Assembly (NCBI GenBank): GCA_035629175.1
Contig: DASPIL010000098.1
Coordinates: 1-64,000, forward strand
Length of the DNA: 64,000 bases
From: Verrucomicrobiia bacterium
GTDB lineage: Bacteria > Verrucomicrobiota > Verrucomicrobiia > Limisphaerales > DASXHY01
Direction: 5' to 3'
Shown: piece by piece, positions 25,414-36,600 of the stretch
Numbering within the stretch: position 1 is the first letter of the stretch
How the letters are laid out: every line of letters starts with the position of its first letter
Notes under the pieces: model-generated
What the model saw: only the letters and a program-made list of their open reading frames with translations
Databases searched by the model: none
Told to the model about the DNA's origin: nothing
Translations under genes and position numbers: made by a program

Positions 25414-26940
25414 ATGCTCTCAAGGGTTTGTTCGGCGGCGGTAAATGGGATTGAGGCTTACCCGGTCGAAGTGGAGGTAAATGCGGGCTGGGGGGATACC
25501 AACATCATCATCGTGGGGTTGCCAGACACTGCTGTAAAGGAGTCGCGGGATCGGGTGACCACGGCGCTCAGCAATTCCGGGTTCAAATTTCCAATGGGAC
25601 GCACGACCATCAACCTGGCGCCGGCTGATGTCAAAAAGGAGGGACCCAGCTTCGATCTGCCGATTGCCGTGGGGATGCTTGCCGCGAGCGAGCAGGTGGA
25701 AACGAAACAGCTCGACCACTTCGTGCTGGTTGGCGAGCTGGCGCTGACGGGCAGCGTGCGCGCGGTCAAGGGTGTGCTTCCGATTGCGCTGCGCGCGCGG
25801 GCGGAAGGGAAGACGGGCGTTTTGGTGCCGGTTGACAACGCTGCTGAAGCGGCAGTGGTAGCAGGTTTGCAGGTGATCCCAATCCAGAACCTCCGCGAGG
25901 CAGCGGCATTCCTGGAAGGCGACCTTCGCATTCCCCCGGTGCAGGTGGACATCCAGTCACTCTTCAATCATCCGCCCGACGATGAAATGGATTTCTCTGA
26001 GGTGAAGGGACAGGAGAACGTGAAGCGCGCGCTGGAAATCGCCGCTGCAGGCGGGCACAACTGTTTGTTGATTGGTCCGCCTGGCACGGGAAAGTCGATG
26101 CTGGCCAAGCGGCTCGCGACGATTCTTCCGCCGCTGACGCTCGACGAAGCCCTCGAGACGACGAAGATTCATAGCATCGTTGGCATGCTCAGCCCGGGCC
26201 AGGCGCTCGTCACTCGCCGCCCGTTTCGGTCGCCTCACCACACTGCCTCCGACGCAGGATTGCTGGGTGGGAACGTCAATCCGACACCGGGCGAGATATC
26301 ACTTTCACACAACGGCGTTCTCTTTCTCGACGAGTTGCCGGAATTCAAGAGGAGCGTTCTGGAAACGATGCGGCAACCACTCGAGGAAGGCCGCGTCACG
26401 ATTTCGCGCGCGGCTGGAACGATGACTTTTCCCAGCCAGTTCATGTTGATCGCGGCAATGAATCCAACCCCGGACGGCAAAATGCCGCACGAATCGCGCA
26501 GTTCGCCACGTGAAATTCAGAATTACCTCGGGCGCATTTCCGGGCCGTTGCTCGACCGCATCGATCTTCACATCGAAGTGCCGCAGGTAAAGTTCCAGGA
26601 AATCGCGGGGGCGGCGAATGGGGAGAGTTCGACGGCGATTCGCGACCGGGTAATTGAAGCGCGGCAGCGCCAGCAGGAACGCTTTCGCCGCAAGCCTCGG
26701 ATCACCTGCAACGCCCGGATGGGCACGCGGGAGCTGAAGGAGTTCTGCGAGTTGGACGATGCCGGCAAGGCATTGTTGCAGTTTGCGATGGCGGACTTGA
26801 ATCTCAGCGCGCGGGCGTATGACCGCATCCTGAAGGTTGCGCGCACGATCGCTGATCTCTCCGGGAGGGAAAGCCTGGCACCTGAGCACGTTTCCGAGGC
26901 AATCCAGTTTCGATCCCTGGACAGGCAGTTGTGGAGTTGA
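25414..26940 (+). CDS. comM: YifB/ComM-family Mg-chelatase-like AAA ATPase
   Basis: A 508-residue protein. The N-terminal Lon-protease-like domain (VNAGWGDTNIIIVGLPDTAV) is followed by a Mg-chelatase ATPase domain with Walker A GPPGTGKSMLAK (about 224-235), the family motif FRSPHHTASDAGLLGG, and Walker B VLFLDELPEF. The C-terminal ComM domain contains RAYDRILKVARTIADLSG. ComM is a branch-migration helicase helping integration of incoming single-stranded DNA during natural transformation. Length and order match the family. It is monocistronic and followed by a hairpin. Confidence 0.95.
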   Translation: MLSRVCSAAVNGIEAYPVEVEVNAGWGDTNIIIVGLPDTAVKESRDRVTTALSNSGFKFPMGRTTINLAPADVKKEGPSFDLPIAVGMLAASEQVETKQLDHFVLVGELALTGSVRAVKGVLPIALRARAEGKTGVLVPVDNAAEAAVVAGLQVIPIQNLREAAAFLEGDLRIPPVQVDIQSLFNHPPDDEMDFSEVKGQENVKRALEIAAAGGHNCLLIGPPGTGKSMLAKRLATILPPLTLDEALETTKIHSIVGMLSPGQALVTRRPFRSPHHTASDAGLLGGNVNPTPGEISLSHNGVLFLDELPEFKRSVLETMRQPLEEGRVTISRAAGTMTFPSQFMLIAAMNPTPDGKMPHESRSSPREIQNYLGRISGPLLDRIDLHIEVPQVKFQEIAGAANGESSTAIRDRVIEARQRQQERFRRKPRITCNARMGTRELKEFCELDDAGKALLQFAMADLNLSARAYDRILKVARTIADLSGRESLAPEHVSEAIQFRSLDRQLWS

Positions 26941-26989
26941 GGCCGTTTCTGCGACGACGGAGGTGATGGTGTAAAATGGATCCTAAACG

Positions 26990-27022
26990 ACGAAGCCGGA
27001 CCTCTTTTGGATCCGGCTTCGT
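26990..27022. terminator. Hairpin between convergent genes
   Basis: A perfect 11-bp stem (ACGAAGCCGGA, 26990-27000, with TCCGGCTTCGT, 27012-27022) and an 11-base loop lie between the convergent comM and PA14-protein genes. Neither side has a long T run, so strength is uncertain; it may serve both directions. Confidence 0.6.
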
Positions 27023-27038
27023 GCTGTATCGGGACAGT

Positions 27039-30000
27039 TTATGGAAGGACCACGCGCAAGAACAGGTTGGTTGTCGTGATCGGAATCATGACGGGGTTCT
27101 GGGTTCCAACAACGTTCCAGATCCCGGATGATAGCAAGGGCGTGGACTGGAGTGTGCCGCCTGCTGGTGTCCACGAGACATTCAACGTGCTGCCGGATTT
27201 TGTTGCGGTGAGCAAGGGACGCGCGGCGATGACGGGTGCCTGCATGTAGCCGATCACGCCGTTGAGGAGGATTGAGGGATCGCCTGCAAGTGGATACGCG
27301 GCAGGATCGGCTCCTTCCATGTAGGTCACGCTGAAGTTTTCATCACCACCGGTTTGGGAGTGAATCGCCTCGAGGTAATATCGTTGGCCGTTTGTCATCC
27401 AGATTCCCTGGCCGTACGGCAGCGTCACACCGCCATCAGCCGTCCACGTATCGGAGTGTTTCAGGTTGGAATCGCCGCTGGTTGCGCTCAACCATGATCG
27501 CGCGGTGCTGAATCCTTCCTCGCGTGCAATCTCAACCTTGTTGCGTGGTTGATCATCAGGGCTGAGGAACAGGACCGCGGTGTCGTCGGAGGAGATGAAG
27601 AACGTGTAGTTCGTTGTGACGGGCGGAATGAAAAAACCCCGCACTCTCATTGAAGCGGAGGCGTATACTGCGGTGGGAAAATCGATTCCCGAAATGACGT
27701 CGTCTGTGTCGCTGCGGCCGAGGGCTCCCTTTTCAACGATGCCGGTGCCAACCCCGATGTTCCAAACCTCGCGTGCCAAGGAATTGGGAATGAGGGTGCC
27801 GATGCCCGAGACAGCAAGGTGAACGATGGAGCTGGTGAGCGCCAGTGATGTTCCAGGAGCTCGCACAACGCAGTCGAACTGAGCACCGTTGTCGCTGAGC
27901 GACGTCACGAACCCGAAGCTTCCTGCAGTGACTCCCGGCATATTCGTCATTGCTCCAGCCCCATTGCTTCTCCTCCACTGGTATGTGGATGGAACGATGC
28001 TGTCGTTTGTCGAATGAACAGTGAAATATACAGGCTGCCAGGCATGGGTTGATACGCTGACGGGGTTCGTCACAATTCCAAGCGCTGTCGCTGCGGGCAC
28101 GGGCGTGCCGAGCGAGCTTCCTGTTAAGCGCGTTGCAGACCCGTTTGGCGGATCGTTTTCGCCAATGAACTTATAGGTGGCCGACACCACGTCGCCTCCG
28201 CCAACTTCGCGATGAACAATTTCCAGGTAATAGCGCAGGCCGGCCGTCAGGGGAATTCCTGCGCCGTAAATGCCGCCGTTGAATTGATCCGACCGTTTCA
28301 ATGAGGCGTCGCCGCCGCCATTGGCTGTCAGCCATTGCCGCGCGCTGCTCCATACGTTTTCCTGCGCGATTAAATATTTGTTTGCCGGCTGCTCATCTGT
28401 GCTGATGAAAAGATCGCTGTCATCATCACAGGAAAGGAAAAAAACATAGTTTGTCGTTTCCGGCGGCACAAAGAATCCGCTGAGCCGCTGGACGTAGTTG
28501 TCGTCCCGCGCTTCACTGATGTCGAGGGTGTCGGTAAACAACGTGTAGTCGGGATCCGGAAAACCACCTGCGTTGGCACCGACGATCGGCCGCGTAATGC
28601 CACGGGTGGAGGAATTTGTCCAAAACTCCCTCCTCAAAATGCCGCTCGCGAAGGTTCCCTGGATCACATTCAGTGTCGCGTTTGCGCTATTCGTCGCGCC
28701 AACGCCCGGAATGGAGATGTCCACTGAAAAGAGCGCGTTGTTGTCCTGCACCAGCGCGATGGCGGTGTAGTTCGACGAGACCGCGCCTGTGATCGGCTGG
28801 CCGTTTTTTCTCCACTGGAACGCAGGGGTGATCTCGCTGTCGGTTTGAACGGAAACACGGAATGTATAAGGAAGCCCTTCAAAACGAACGGCGTCGCTCG
28901 GCTGGCTAGTGATGAGGAAGTTTGTGACCGGGCGCGTGATGTAGCTGATGAGGCTGCCTGTGAACGCCGATGGATCATTGTCCAACGGAAAACCCGCTTC
29001 CACATCAGTCGTTCGCGCGAACGTGGCCCCCAGGTGGTTGTTCGGATCGCCTCCCCAATGAATGGCTTCGATGTAATACCTGCTGCCCGCAACCATGGGA
29101 ATTCCGGCCGCATGCGGCGGACCTTCGAGCGGCGGATTCAGCGGATCAGGAACCCATTGATCAGACCGCTTTTGTTGAGGAATGCTTCCATCACCGCCGG
29201 GCGTGATCCAGTTCCGCGGCAAACTGAACCCATCCTCCTGCGCGACCAGGACTTTGCCCGATGGCTGATCGTTTGTACTGACAAACAGTTGCGCTTCGTC
29301 ATCGGCCGCAATGAAGAACACATAATTGGCAGTGGCTGGCGGCGTGAAGAAGCCGCTGACGCGCTCGCCGTACTGAGCACCCGCTGACGGAATTTCAAAC
29401 GAAGTGAAAGTGTTCACCGCGTTTGGCGGGCCGACGTTTCCGAGTGCGATGACATTTGTCAGAAAATGGCCCGGGGCAGGCTGGGTCACGCTCGCAAACA
29501 GTTCCCGTTTCAGGCGCCCGCTCACAGTCAGTCCGCCGGTGGGAACCACTGTCAATGTGGCGACTCCAGAGGTGCGGACCAGTGTGGGTGTTCCGATCCC
29601 GGGAACTGCCACGACGCAACGGAATTTGGCGTTGTTGTCATTGGTCGATGCGATGATGGTGTAAAAGGAATTTGTGGCGAAGCTCACGTTTGTTGCGCCG
29701 GGAATATTCGCGTAATTCGTGACCCCGCCGCTCACGGTTCCGCGCTGCCATTGATAAGCAGGGGGAATCTGGCTGCTATAGATCGGCGCGGCGCGAAAAA
29801 CCGCGGGTGTGCCCGCCACGACGGTCCTGCTTTGTGGCTGGCCTGCACTTGAGAATCCAGGAAGAGTGGGATTTGGAATGACGATTCCGATGATGAACTC
29901 TGGCGACCCGTTCATGAGTACCGTTTCCGTGCCATCCCCAATTCCAAATCCGTGGGGTATTGCTGTAACAGCCAAGGTGCCACCCCCGCCGCCGTTGTGA

Positions 30001-30503
30001 TGAACGGCTTCCAGGTAATAGCGCGTCCCTGCGACCAGGTTGATTCCGCCGGCGTGCGGCGAGACGCCCAGTCCATTCGTCCAGGAGGCCGAGCTTTTCT
30101 GGGAAGCGATCCCGCCCGCCGCACCCGGGACAGTCCAGTTCAATGGCGGGCTCCAGGTGTTCTCCTGCGCGATCAGATACTTGTTCGTGGGATTATCATT
30201 GGTGCTGATATAAAGGTCGGTGTCATCGTCGGCGGCCAGATAGAAATCATACAGACCGCTGTTCGTCGGAATGATCAATCCCGAGAATCGCGCAGTATAG
30301 TTGGGTCGTTCATCAGCGGCGTTCCAGGCGCTATAAAAGTTCGTCGCCGCTGCAGTTGGCGGGTTGGTGGAGTTCACCTGGGCTCGGGTGGCGCCGGGGA
30401 AATACTCGCGTTTCACCGCCCCAGGCACAAACAACTGGGCGTCGGCCGGAAACGCAAGGTGCAGGACAGTGCAAAAAAGCAACAGCAGTCTGGTCGTGTT
30501 CAT
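27039..30503 (-). CDS. Secreted four-module PA14-like/Ig-like protein
   Basis: A 1,154-residue protein. The ATG at 30503 begins a signal peptide (LLLLFCTVLHLAFPADA); an upstream in-frame start at 30665 only adds a non-leader stretch. Four modules follow, each opening with a GxLxRExF-like strand (AVKREYFPG, RLKRELFAS, ILRREFWTN, SLAREVWNI). Each then has a PA14-like core with GxxxPPxTxNYxFFIxxDD and a YYLEAIH strand, and is joined to the next by an Ig-like segment (YQW motifs). PA14 domains bind carbohydrates. The C terminus (SGSTLNVSWTPAGG to LRVVLP) is a small beta module also found at the end of the 19265 gene. It probably acts at the cell surface or outside the cell. Confidence 0.8.
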   Translation of the reverse strand: MNTTRLLLLFCTVLHLAFPADAQLFVPGAVKREYFPGATRAQVNSTNPPTAAATNFYSAWNAADERPNYTARFSGLIIPTNSGLYDFYLAADDDTDLYISTNDNPTNKYLIAQENTWSPPLNWTVPGAAGGIASQKSSASWTNGLGVSPHAGGINLVAGTRYYLEAVHHNGGGGGTLAVTAIPHGFGIGDGTETVLMNGSPEFIIGIVIPNPTLPGFSSAGQPQSRTVVAGTPAVFRAAPIYSSQIPPAYQWQRGTVSGGVTNYANIPGATNVSFATNSFYTIIASTNDNNAKFRCVVAVPGIGTPTLVRTSGVATLTVVPTGGLTVSGRLKRELFASVTQPAPGHFLTNVIALGNVGPPNAVNTFTSFEIPSAGAQYGERVSGFFTPPATANYVFFIAADDEAQLFVSTNDQPSGKVLVAQEDGFSLPRNWITPGGDGSIPQQKRSDQWVPDPLNPPLEGPPHAAGIPMVAGSRYYIEAIHWGGDPNNHLGATFARTTDVEAGFPLDNDPSAFTGSLISYITRPVTNFLITSQPSDAVRFEGLPYTFRVSVQTDSEITPAFQWRKNGQPITGAVSSNYTAIALVQDNNALFSVDISIPGVGATNSANATLNVIQGTFASGILRREFWTNSSTRGITRPIVGANAGGFPDPDYTLFTDTLDISEARDDNYVQRLSGFFVPPETTNYVFFLSCDDDSDLFISTDEQPANKYLIAQENVWSSARQWLTANGGGDASLKRSDQFNGGIYGAGIPLTAGLRYYLEIVHREVGGGDVVSATYKFIGENDPPNGSATRLTGSSLGTPVPAATALGIVTNPVSVSTHAWQPVYFTVHSTNDSIVPSTYQWRRSNGAGAMTNMPGVTAGSFGFVTSLSDNGAQFDCVVRAPGTSLALTSSIVHLAVSGIGTLIPNSLAREVWNIGVGTGIVEKGALGRSDTDDVISGIDFPTAVYASASMRVRGFFIPPVTTNYTFFISSDDTAVLFLSPDDQPRNKVEIAREEGFSTARSWLSATSGDSNLKHSDTWTADGGVTLPYGQGIWMTNGQRYYLEAIHSQTGGDENFSVTYMEGADPAAYPLAGDPSILLNGVIGYMQAPVIAARPLLTATKSGSTLNVSWTPAGGTLQSTPLLSSGIWNVVGTQNPVMIPITTTNLFLRVVLP

Positions 30504-30931
30504 AAGTCTGTGAGAGACAACCGGATGCGAACAAGCCTGACGCTGGCAGCAAAGCCATCGCGAACGGAACAGGGATGCCAATATCATAGGTGATGTTACG
30601 AAGAGGTTGGGTTTCTTCTGTGGTTTGATGTCCTGTCCGGCTGATTGACGAAATGCATGCGCCAATCGAGGGCGGGCCGGGGCGGTGACGGACAGACTGT
30701 ATCAAGTTCCTGCGGGCGGAATAGTCGCGAAAATGCATTACGGATCGTTTTGGAAGACCTGCAATTCGCTTCAGACTTGTTGTTGCGGACGGGATAATCG
30801 CCTGCGAAACAGGATTACGGCGTGGGCGGTAATACATTCCTACGACATGACAAGGTAATCAGAACGTATAGGATCCCTGCGTCCATCATTCCCTTAAAAC
30901 TCATAAGCAACCCATAATCTACGCCAATCAT
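30504..30931. other. Divergent intergenic region
   Basis: 428 bases between two divergent secreted-protein genes. Short open frames here have no recognisable product. It should carry the promoters and 5' leaders of both genes, but I cannot name convincing -35/-10 pairs for this phylum. No repeat or RNA structure stood out. Confidence 0.5.
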
Positions 30932-31816
30932 ATGAAACAAACCCGCATACTGGATGGAATAGGTCGGGCACTTGCCCTGGCCTGCCTCGCCGCCGGCGTC
31001 CTGCCTGCACAGGCTGCCCTGTTATCGTCAGAGTCATTCAATGTCGGTGCTGGCGGTTACACAACTGGCGACGTCGCCGGGCAAGCGTCAACGGATGCGT
31101 TCTATAGTGGTGGATGGTTCAAGGGGGACCCCACTCATGACGTGCAGATTGTTGGAACGGGTCTTAGTTATAATGGATTGCTCAGCAGCGGCGGCGCCCT
31201 GGCCACCGGTGCAGTCGGTCGCGGTGGGCGTAACCTCGCCACTCCCTGGGATAACAATACTGTGGGAACCTATTACATCAGTTTTCTGGCGAATTTCGGC
31301 GTCGGCGGCACGCACCACCGCGTTGTCGAAGCCTGGAACGCGCCTTCGCTCGCAGGGGCTGACGGAACTCGTTCACTGCAACTCGGTTACAGCACTTTTA
31401 CAGGATTGGGAACGACGCTGTCCCTGAGCATCAACAATGGGTCGGACGGGGTCGATGAGTCGGATTTCGACAATAACGTCGAATTGGCGGCCGACGGGAC
31501 CACGCACCTGTTCGTCTTGCGATATGACCTCGCCAATACAGCGGGAGGGGACACTGTGTATGGATACATGGATCCTGCGGACCTCAGCTTTGAACCCGGA
31601 TCGGCAAATGTTCTAATGACAGGTTTTGACTTCGGGCTCGCAGCTTTCGGCAGCGTCGTCAATTTCGTGTTCGATGGCACTCCGACAGGCACGATTGATG
31701 AAATCCGATTTGGTGATACGTGGAATGATGTGTTGCCTGTGCCCGAACCCAGTTCGCTCGCGCTTCTTGTTCTCGGCGGCGTGGGTCTTGTGGCGGCTCG
31801 TCGCAAGCAAGCTTAG
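30932..31816 (+). CDS. PEP-CTERM sorting-domain protein
   Basis: A 294-residue exported protein. A signal peptide (ALALACLAAGVLPAQAA) is followed by a beta-rich, probably concanavalin-like body, and the C terminus VPEPSSLALLVLGGVGLVAA plus RRKQ is a textbook PEP-CTERM sorting signal. Such proteins are processed by an exosortase at the inner membrane and tied to exopolysaccharide/surface biology. No exosortase gene is in the window. A strong terminator follows at 31832. Confidence 0.9.
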   Translation: MKQTRILDGIGRALALACLAAGVLPAQAALLSSESFNVGAGGYTTGDVAGQASTDAFYSGGWFKGDPTHDVQIVGTGLSYNGLLSSGGALATGAVGRGGRNLATPWDNNTVGTYYISFLANFGVGGTHHRVVEAWNAPSLAGADGTRSLQLGYSTFTGLGTTLSLSINNGSDGVDESDFDNNVELAADGTTHLFVLRYDLANTAGGDTVYGYMDPADLSFEPGSANVLMTGFDFGLAAFGSVVNFVFDGTPTGTIDEIRFGDTWNDVLPVPEPSSLALLVLGGVGLVAARRKQA

Positions 31817-31831
31817 TTTTGCCTCAATACC

Positions 31832-31864
31832 AGCCCTCGTCTGCGTGCAGGCGGGGGCTTTTTT
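31832..31864 (+). terminator. Rho-independent terminator after the PEP-CTERM gene
   Basis: Stem AGCCC-CG-CTGC with GCAG-CG-GGGCT (31832-31844 and 31847-31859, internal mismatches) followed by a run of T residues. Confidence 0.8.
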
Positions 31865-31912
31865 GTTTCCGTGCGCAGGGGTTTCAGGTAGGGGCGAAGC
31901 ATGCCGCCCGAT

Positions 31913-32731
31913 TCAGGGTGGCGCAAAAGTGCTGCGTTCGCGCAACCAGCGCAGGTCAGCGTAGCCGGACGCGGCGTCGGCTGGAGTTTGGACCGCGGTG
32001 GCTTTGAGAAGCCGGGGATCGCGCCATTTTTTGATTTCTGCGTGACCATCGGCATAGAGGATTCCACCTGCGTTGTTATGGTAGCTGGCAGGGACATCAA
32101 CCCACGTAAACGCATTGGCACCAGTGGCACTTGCGGAAACCACGAACCACCCGTCGTTTATCGTGTTGTGATTCTCATCCAAAAAAACAAAGAGCTGGCT
32201 GGGGCTGATTCGGCCTCCGATATCACTCTGTTTTCGAAACACCCGCCCTGGGGCTGAAAGGCCTTGATTATGTGGCGGACTCGCAGGATTGAGCCAGGCG
32301 TTGGCGGACATGCTGCGCAGCGTCGGAGCCCCATTGCTCGCTTTTTTCGGATCGGCGGGACATTTATAGATCGCGAATGACTTGGTGTAATCCCAGAGCA
32401 ACCCGCGCGTGATATAACTGGTGGTCACGGATTCGATCGGCGTCTGCATGTTCCCGTAGCACCAGTTTGGGGCGTCGGTGTTACCTGTTCCCGCCGTAGG
32501 GCAAATGTTATCGCGGTTGTCGCTCGAGTACATCATCCACGCCAATTGAAGCTGTCTCAGGTTGTTCATGCATTTGACGGCATGCGCCTTTTGCTTGGCC
32601 TTGGCGAGCGACGGCAGGAGCATTGCGGCGAGGATGGCGATGATTGCAATCACCACCAACAGCTCAATGAGCGTAAAGCCGTCCTGGCGGAAGCTATTCT
32701 GTCCAGACAGGTTTGTTTGTTTTGGTTTCAT
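31913..32731 (-). CDS. Type II secretion/type IV pilin-like pseudopilin (prepilin N-methylation motif)
   Basis: A 272-residue protein. After a short basic leader it has [20 protein letters not shown], the prepilin peptidase cleavage (before Phe) and N-methylation motif with its hydrophobic helix. [22 protein letters not shown] stretch and a globular C-terminal domain ending near [16 protein letters not shown] follow. This H-x-G motif is typical of the very large verrucomicrobial/planctomycete family of such proteins. These are probably pseudopilins presented by a type II secretion-like machine; individual roles are unknown. Confidence 0.9.
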   Translation of the reverse strand: MKPKQTNLSGQNSFRQDGFTLIELLVVIAIIAILAAMLLPSLAKAKQKAHAVKCMNNLRQLQLAWMMYSSDNRDNICPTAGTGNTDAPNWCYGNMQTPIESVTTSYITRGLLWDYTKSFAIYKCPADPKKASNGAPTLRSMSANAWLNPASPPHNQGLSAPGRVFRKQSDIGGRISPSQLFVFLDENHNTINDGWFVVSASATGANAFTWVDVPASYHNNAGGILYADGHAEIKKWRDPRLLKATAVQTPADAASGYADLRWLRERSTFAPP

Positions 32732-32921
32732 ATGGCCGGGTTCAGATTCAGACCTGATTTTGAAGCGGGGCGGTTTTTCTAAAAACCTTGCGGTTATCCG
32801 CGCATTCTATTGGGTGCTGATGTTCAACAGAACAATAGCAGCTCATTAAGCGGCAAGGAATCGATTGTAATGAAAAATAATTACCGCTGGGCATGATAAA
32901 GGATGAGACTCGTTTTCGATT

Positions 32922-33581
32922 TTAAGCGCCTGGACGGTTGGCGCCTACTGCGCCGGGATGATGCGTGTATTTCGCGACGGCCTGGGAACGCGAACGGACG
33001 TGGAGTTTGTCGTAAATGCGCCGGATATACGTGTTCACTGTCGGCACGCGGATGTGCAGGGTGTCGGCGATTTCCTTGTACAGGTATCCGCGGGCGAGCA
33101 GTTCGAGAACTTCCTTTTCCCGGCCCGTTAATTCCTCGGTCTCAGGCATCGGCTGGCCGATGCGTTGATACGATTGAACCACCTTGCGCGCGATGTTGCT
33201 GGTCATTGGAGAGCCTCCCGCCTGCACATTGCGCAACGCAGAAAGCAATTCCTCCCTGGGGGTTTGCTTCAACAGGTAACCACTCGCACCCGCCATGAGC
33301 GCGTTGAAGATGTGATCGGAATCCTCATACACGGTCAGCATCACGAACTGCGCCTGCATCATGTCAGGCTTCAGGCGCCGAACGCATTCAATGCCGCTCA
33401 TTCCTGGGAGATTGATGTCCATGAGCACAACGGCTGGTTTCTCATTCGGCAGCGTCGCAATCGCACTTTCCGCGCTTGCGTGAACGCCGACACAGGCGAA
33501 GCCTTCCGCTCCCCGGATCCAGTCAGAAAGAATTCCCCGGACGGACGCGTCATCTTCGACTATGGAAACCGCAATACTCAT
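32922..33581 (-). CDS. NarL/LuxR-family response regulator
   Basis: A 219-residue two-component response regulator. The receiver domain has acidic residues near the start (VEDDASVRG), phosphoacceptor Asp in VVLMDINLPGMSG, and a conserved Lys in GYLLKQTPREE. The C-terminal LuxR helix-turn-helix is LTGREKEVLELLARGYLYKE to TVNTYIRRIYDKL. The ATG at 33581 is chosen because the family begins at MSIAVSIVEDD; an earlier in-frame start at 33623 is possible. It lies just downstream of the histidine kinase gene on the same strand, so it is its likely partner. Confidence 0.9.
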   Translation of the reverse strand: MSIAVSIVEDDASVRGILSDWIRGAEGFACVGVHASAESAIATLPNEKPAVVLMDINLPGMSGIECVRRLKPDMMQAQFVMLTVYEDSDHIFNALMAGASGYLLKQTPREELLSALRNVQAGGSPMTSNIARKVVQSYQRIGQPMPETEELTGREKEVLELLARGYLYKEIADTLHIRVPTVNTYIRRIYDKLHVRSRSQAVAKYTHHPGAVGANRPGA

Positions 33582-33641
33582 CGCAGTATTTATCGTATGC
33601 GGCCTGCGTTGGAGACATGACAAAATTGTAAATAGTTCTCA

Positions 33642-36600
33642 TTACACCGCATTTGCTGGCTTCGGGATGGGCACAGTCAATTGTACCTGTGTCCCAAGGC
33701 CGGGCGCGCTTCGCAATTCACATGCCCCGCCCGTCTCGGCCAGCCTCCGTTGAATGTTCCCCAATCCGTTTCCACTGCTGATTCGGCCAGCCCCGTTCGT
33801 GGCGGGCGCTTCCCGATTGAATCCGCGGCCGTTGTCCTCGACTTCCCACGTGAACGCGTCTGCGGAAAGCGACAGCGTGATCCGCACTTCGCTGGCGCCT
33901 GAATGTTTCACCACATTGTGCAATGCCTCCTTGAATGCAAGGAACAGGTTGTGGCGGATCTCGGCTGTCAGCGCCAAGTGTGGCAATTGCAGAGGAACAT
34001 CCAGCCGGCAGCGAACGCCAGCGACGCCCAGATAATCCTGCGCAAATTTGCCAAGATACGCGGCGAGACTGTCCAGGGTGTCGTGGCTAGGGTTGACGGC
34101 CCAAACAATTTCATCCATTGCGCGAGTCAACTCGCGTGCCGTGGTGTAGATCAGGTCCAGATTGCGGACGGCCGTTGAGTCCCCGTCCGAATGGCCATTG
34201 CGCGTGGCCGGGCTGAGTTGGCTTAACATTGTGATTCGAGTCAGGCTTGCGCCAAGGTCATCGTGTATGTCCCGCGCGATGCGCGATCGTTCGCGTTCAA
34301 CGGAGCGCTGCCGTTCGAGGCGCTCAAGCTTGCGCCGCATGCGGCGCCTCGTGGCAAACCAGACTCCACCGCTCGCGGCACCCACGATGGCAAGGCCGAT
34401 CACCGAACGAAACCACCCGGTCTGCCAGAAGAATGGCAGCACTTCGAAGGCAGCCTGCGCGCCGGCGTCGTTCCACACGCCATCGTTGTTGCACGCCGTC
34501 ACGCGAAACGTGTAGCGGCCTGGCGGAATATAATTGTAAACGATCGAGCGCAGCGTGCCGTTTTCGTTCCAGGTGGTTTCCAGTCCCTCGAGCTTGCAGC
34601 GGAATCGCACTTTTTCTGGCGCAACAAAACTGAGGCCGGCATAACGGAATTCGAAGTGATGCTTTCCTGGCGCGATCTGGATCGGAGTCGCGGCCGTCAG
34701 ATTGACGGTTTCCCCGTCAGTCAGCATTTCCTCAAACACCACAGGCGGCGGCAGTGTATTGATGCGAACGGCCTCGGGGTTGAATGTCACAAGGCCCTTC
34801 GTGGTTGGAAACCAAATATGTCCATCCGGCGTGCGGGATCCGGCGGGTTGAAGGCCTCCTGTGCATTCGAGCGTGGGCAGGCCGTCACTGAGTCCGAGAT
34901 TCAGCACATCGAGGCTGTTGGTGATGCCATCCGCGCACGCGTTCACCTGGGCCTTGCTCACGCGCATGATACCGCCGTGTGAACTGAGCCAGAAGTAGCC
35001 TCGGCCGTCATCCTGCACATTGCAAATCACGCTATTGGCCAGCCCGTGCTGCCTGCCCACCGCGGTGAATTTGCCGTCCTTCAGGCGATTCAGTCCGCCG
35101 CCCGAGGTTCCGATCCACAAGACACTGTCCGAATCGAGGTGCAGGCATTGAATCGAATCGCTCGAAAGGCCGTGCTGCCGCCGATACAGGCGAACTTCCC
35201 CGTGCCGCAGCTGGCCGATGCCTCCGCTGGCCATTCCGAACCAGACAGTTCCGTCGAGATCTTCAACGACTGAGTTGACGTCGCGAAGATCCACTTCGCC
35301 TGCGCGGCGATACCAGATCGATTTTCCATTTCGGTGGCGCAGAAGGCCATACGCACCCCCGACCCACAGGCCTCCCGAGCGCGCAGGCAGAATCGCGAGC
35401 AATGGTCCGCCGGCATCGCTGAGTGGCACCGCCGTTCGAAACACAGTTCCGCTGCGCATCAGCAATCCGCCGAACCATGTGCCCGCCCATACCTGCCCGG
35501 AAATATCCTCACCCACGGACCACACGTAGGGATTGTCGAAGCCCGCGGTCACGCCGTAGTTGCTCCATTGATCGTCCTCATAGTGATACAAACCCGCGCC
35601 TTCGGTGCCGACCCAGAGTGCGCCGTCCGCTCCGCTCGTGACTGAAAGAACGGCGCTGCCTTGCCATTGATCGGGTGGAGTGACGGTACGAACCATTCCC
35701 TGGCGCACGAGAACGATCCCATTGTTCCCTGTGCCGACCCACAGATTTCCTTCGCGATCCTCGTGCAGTGCGGTGACCCAATCGCTCGGAAAGCCTGTGG
35801 CGCGATGAAGCTGCTGGTGATCGCCGCCAGGCCTCCCGAGATAAAGCCCCTTGTCCGAAGTGCCGGCGGCAAGGAGTCCTGCGCGTGTTTCCAACAGATT
35901 GTGAACGGGTGAACCCTCCCATGGAGCCGGGCCTAGGTCCTCGACGCCCGTCACTTGGCTCCATCGCCGCACCCGCAGGTCGCTGAGCAACCAAAGGTCG
36001 CCATTCCTGCTTGGACCAATTCCCTGCAGATAGCTGTTTGTCGTGACGACATCGGGTTCCACCAGCCGCACTGTTCCATCCTGAAGCACGGATAGAAATC
36101 CTTCGCGATCAATCGCGATCCCGCCGTTCTGAAGCGCAGCCATCTGCACGATCTTGGCGACGCTTCCTGCAAGAGGACTCAGGACGAGGCGGTCCCGGAC
36201 ACGGGCGATGAACCCAAGTTCGTTGAGCAGCCAGATGTCGCCGGCGGCATCGGCGGCAATCGTGTGGATCTTTCCGGCAAGCCATTCCGGGGGAGGGACA
36301 GCGTGGAAGATTCCATCCTTCATGCGGGTCACGTCGCCGCTTTCGTGGCCAATCCAGAGCGTTCCGTCCTCCGCTTCGAAAAGACTTGTGACGCGGCTGT
36401 TGCGCATCGCGGGCGTGTTGTTGTCGTGGAACACCGTGAATGAAACGCCGTCGAACCTTGCGAGTCCGCTGTAGGTGCCGACCCACAGATAGCCATCGCG
36501 GGTTTGTTGGATGGCGGAAACCTTGTTTTGCGGCAGGCCGTCCTCGGCGCGCCAGGAACGGAAAACAAAATGCGGGGATTCAGCTGCTGGCGAGGAAAAG

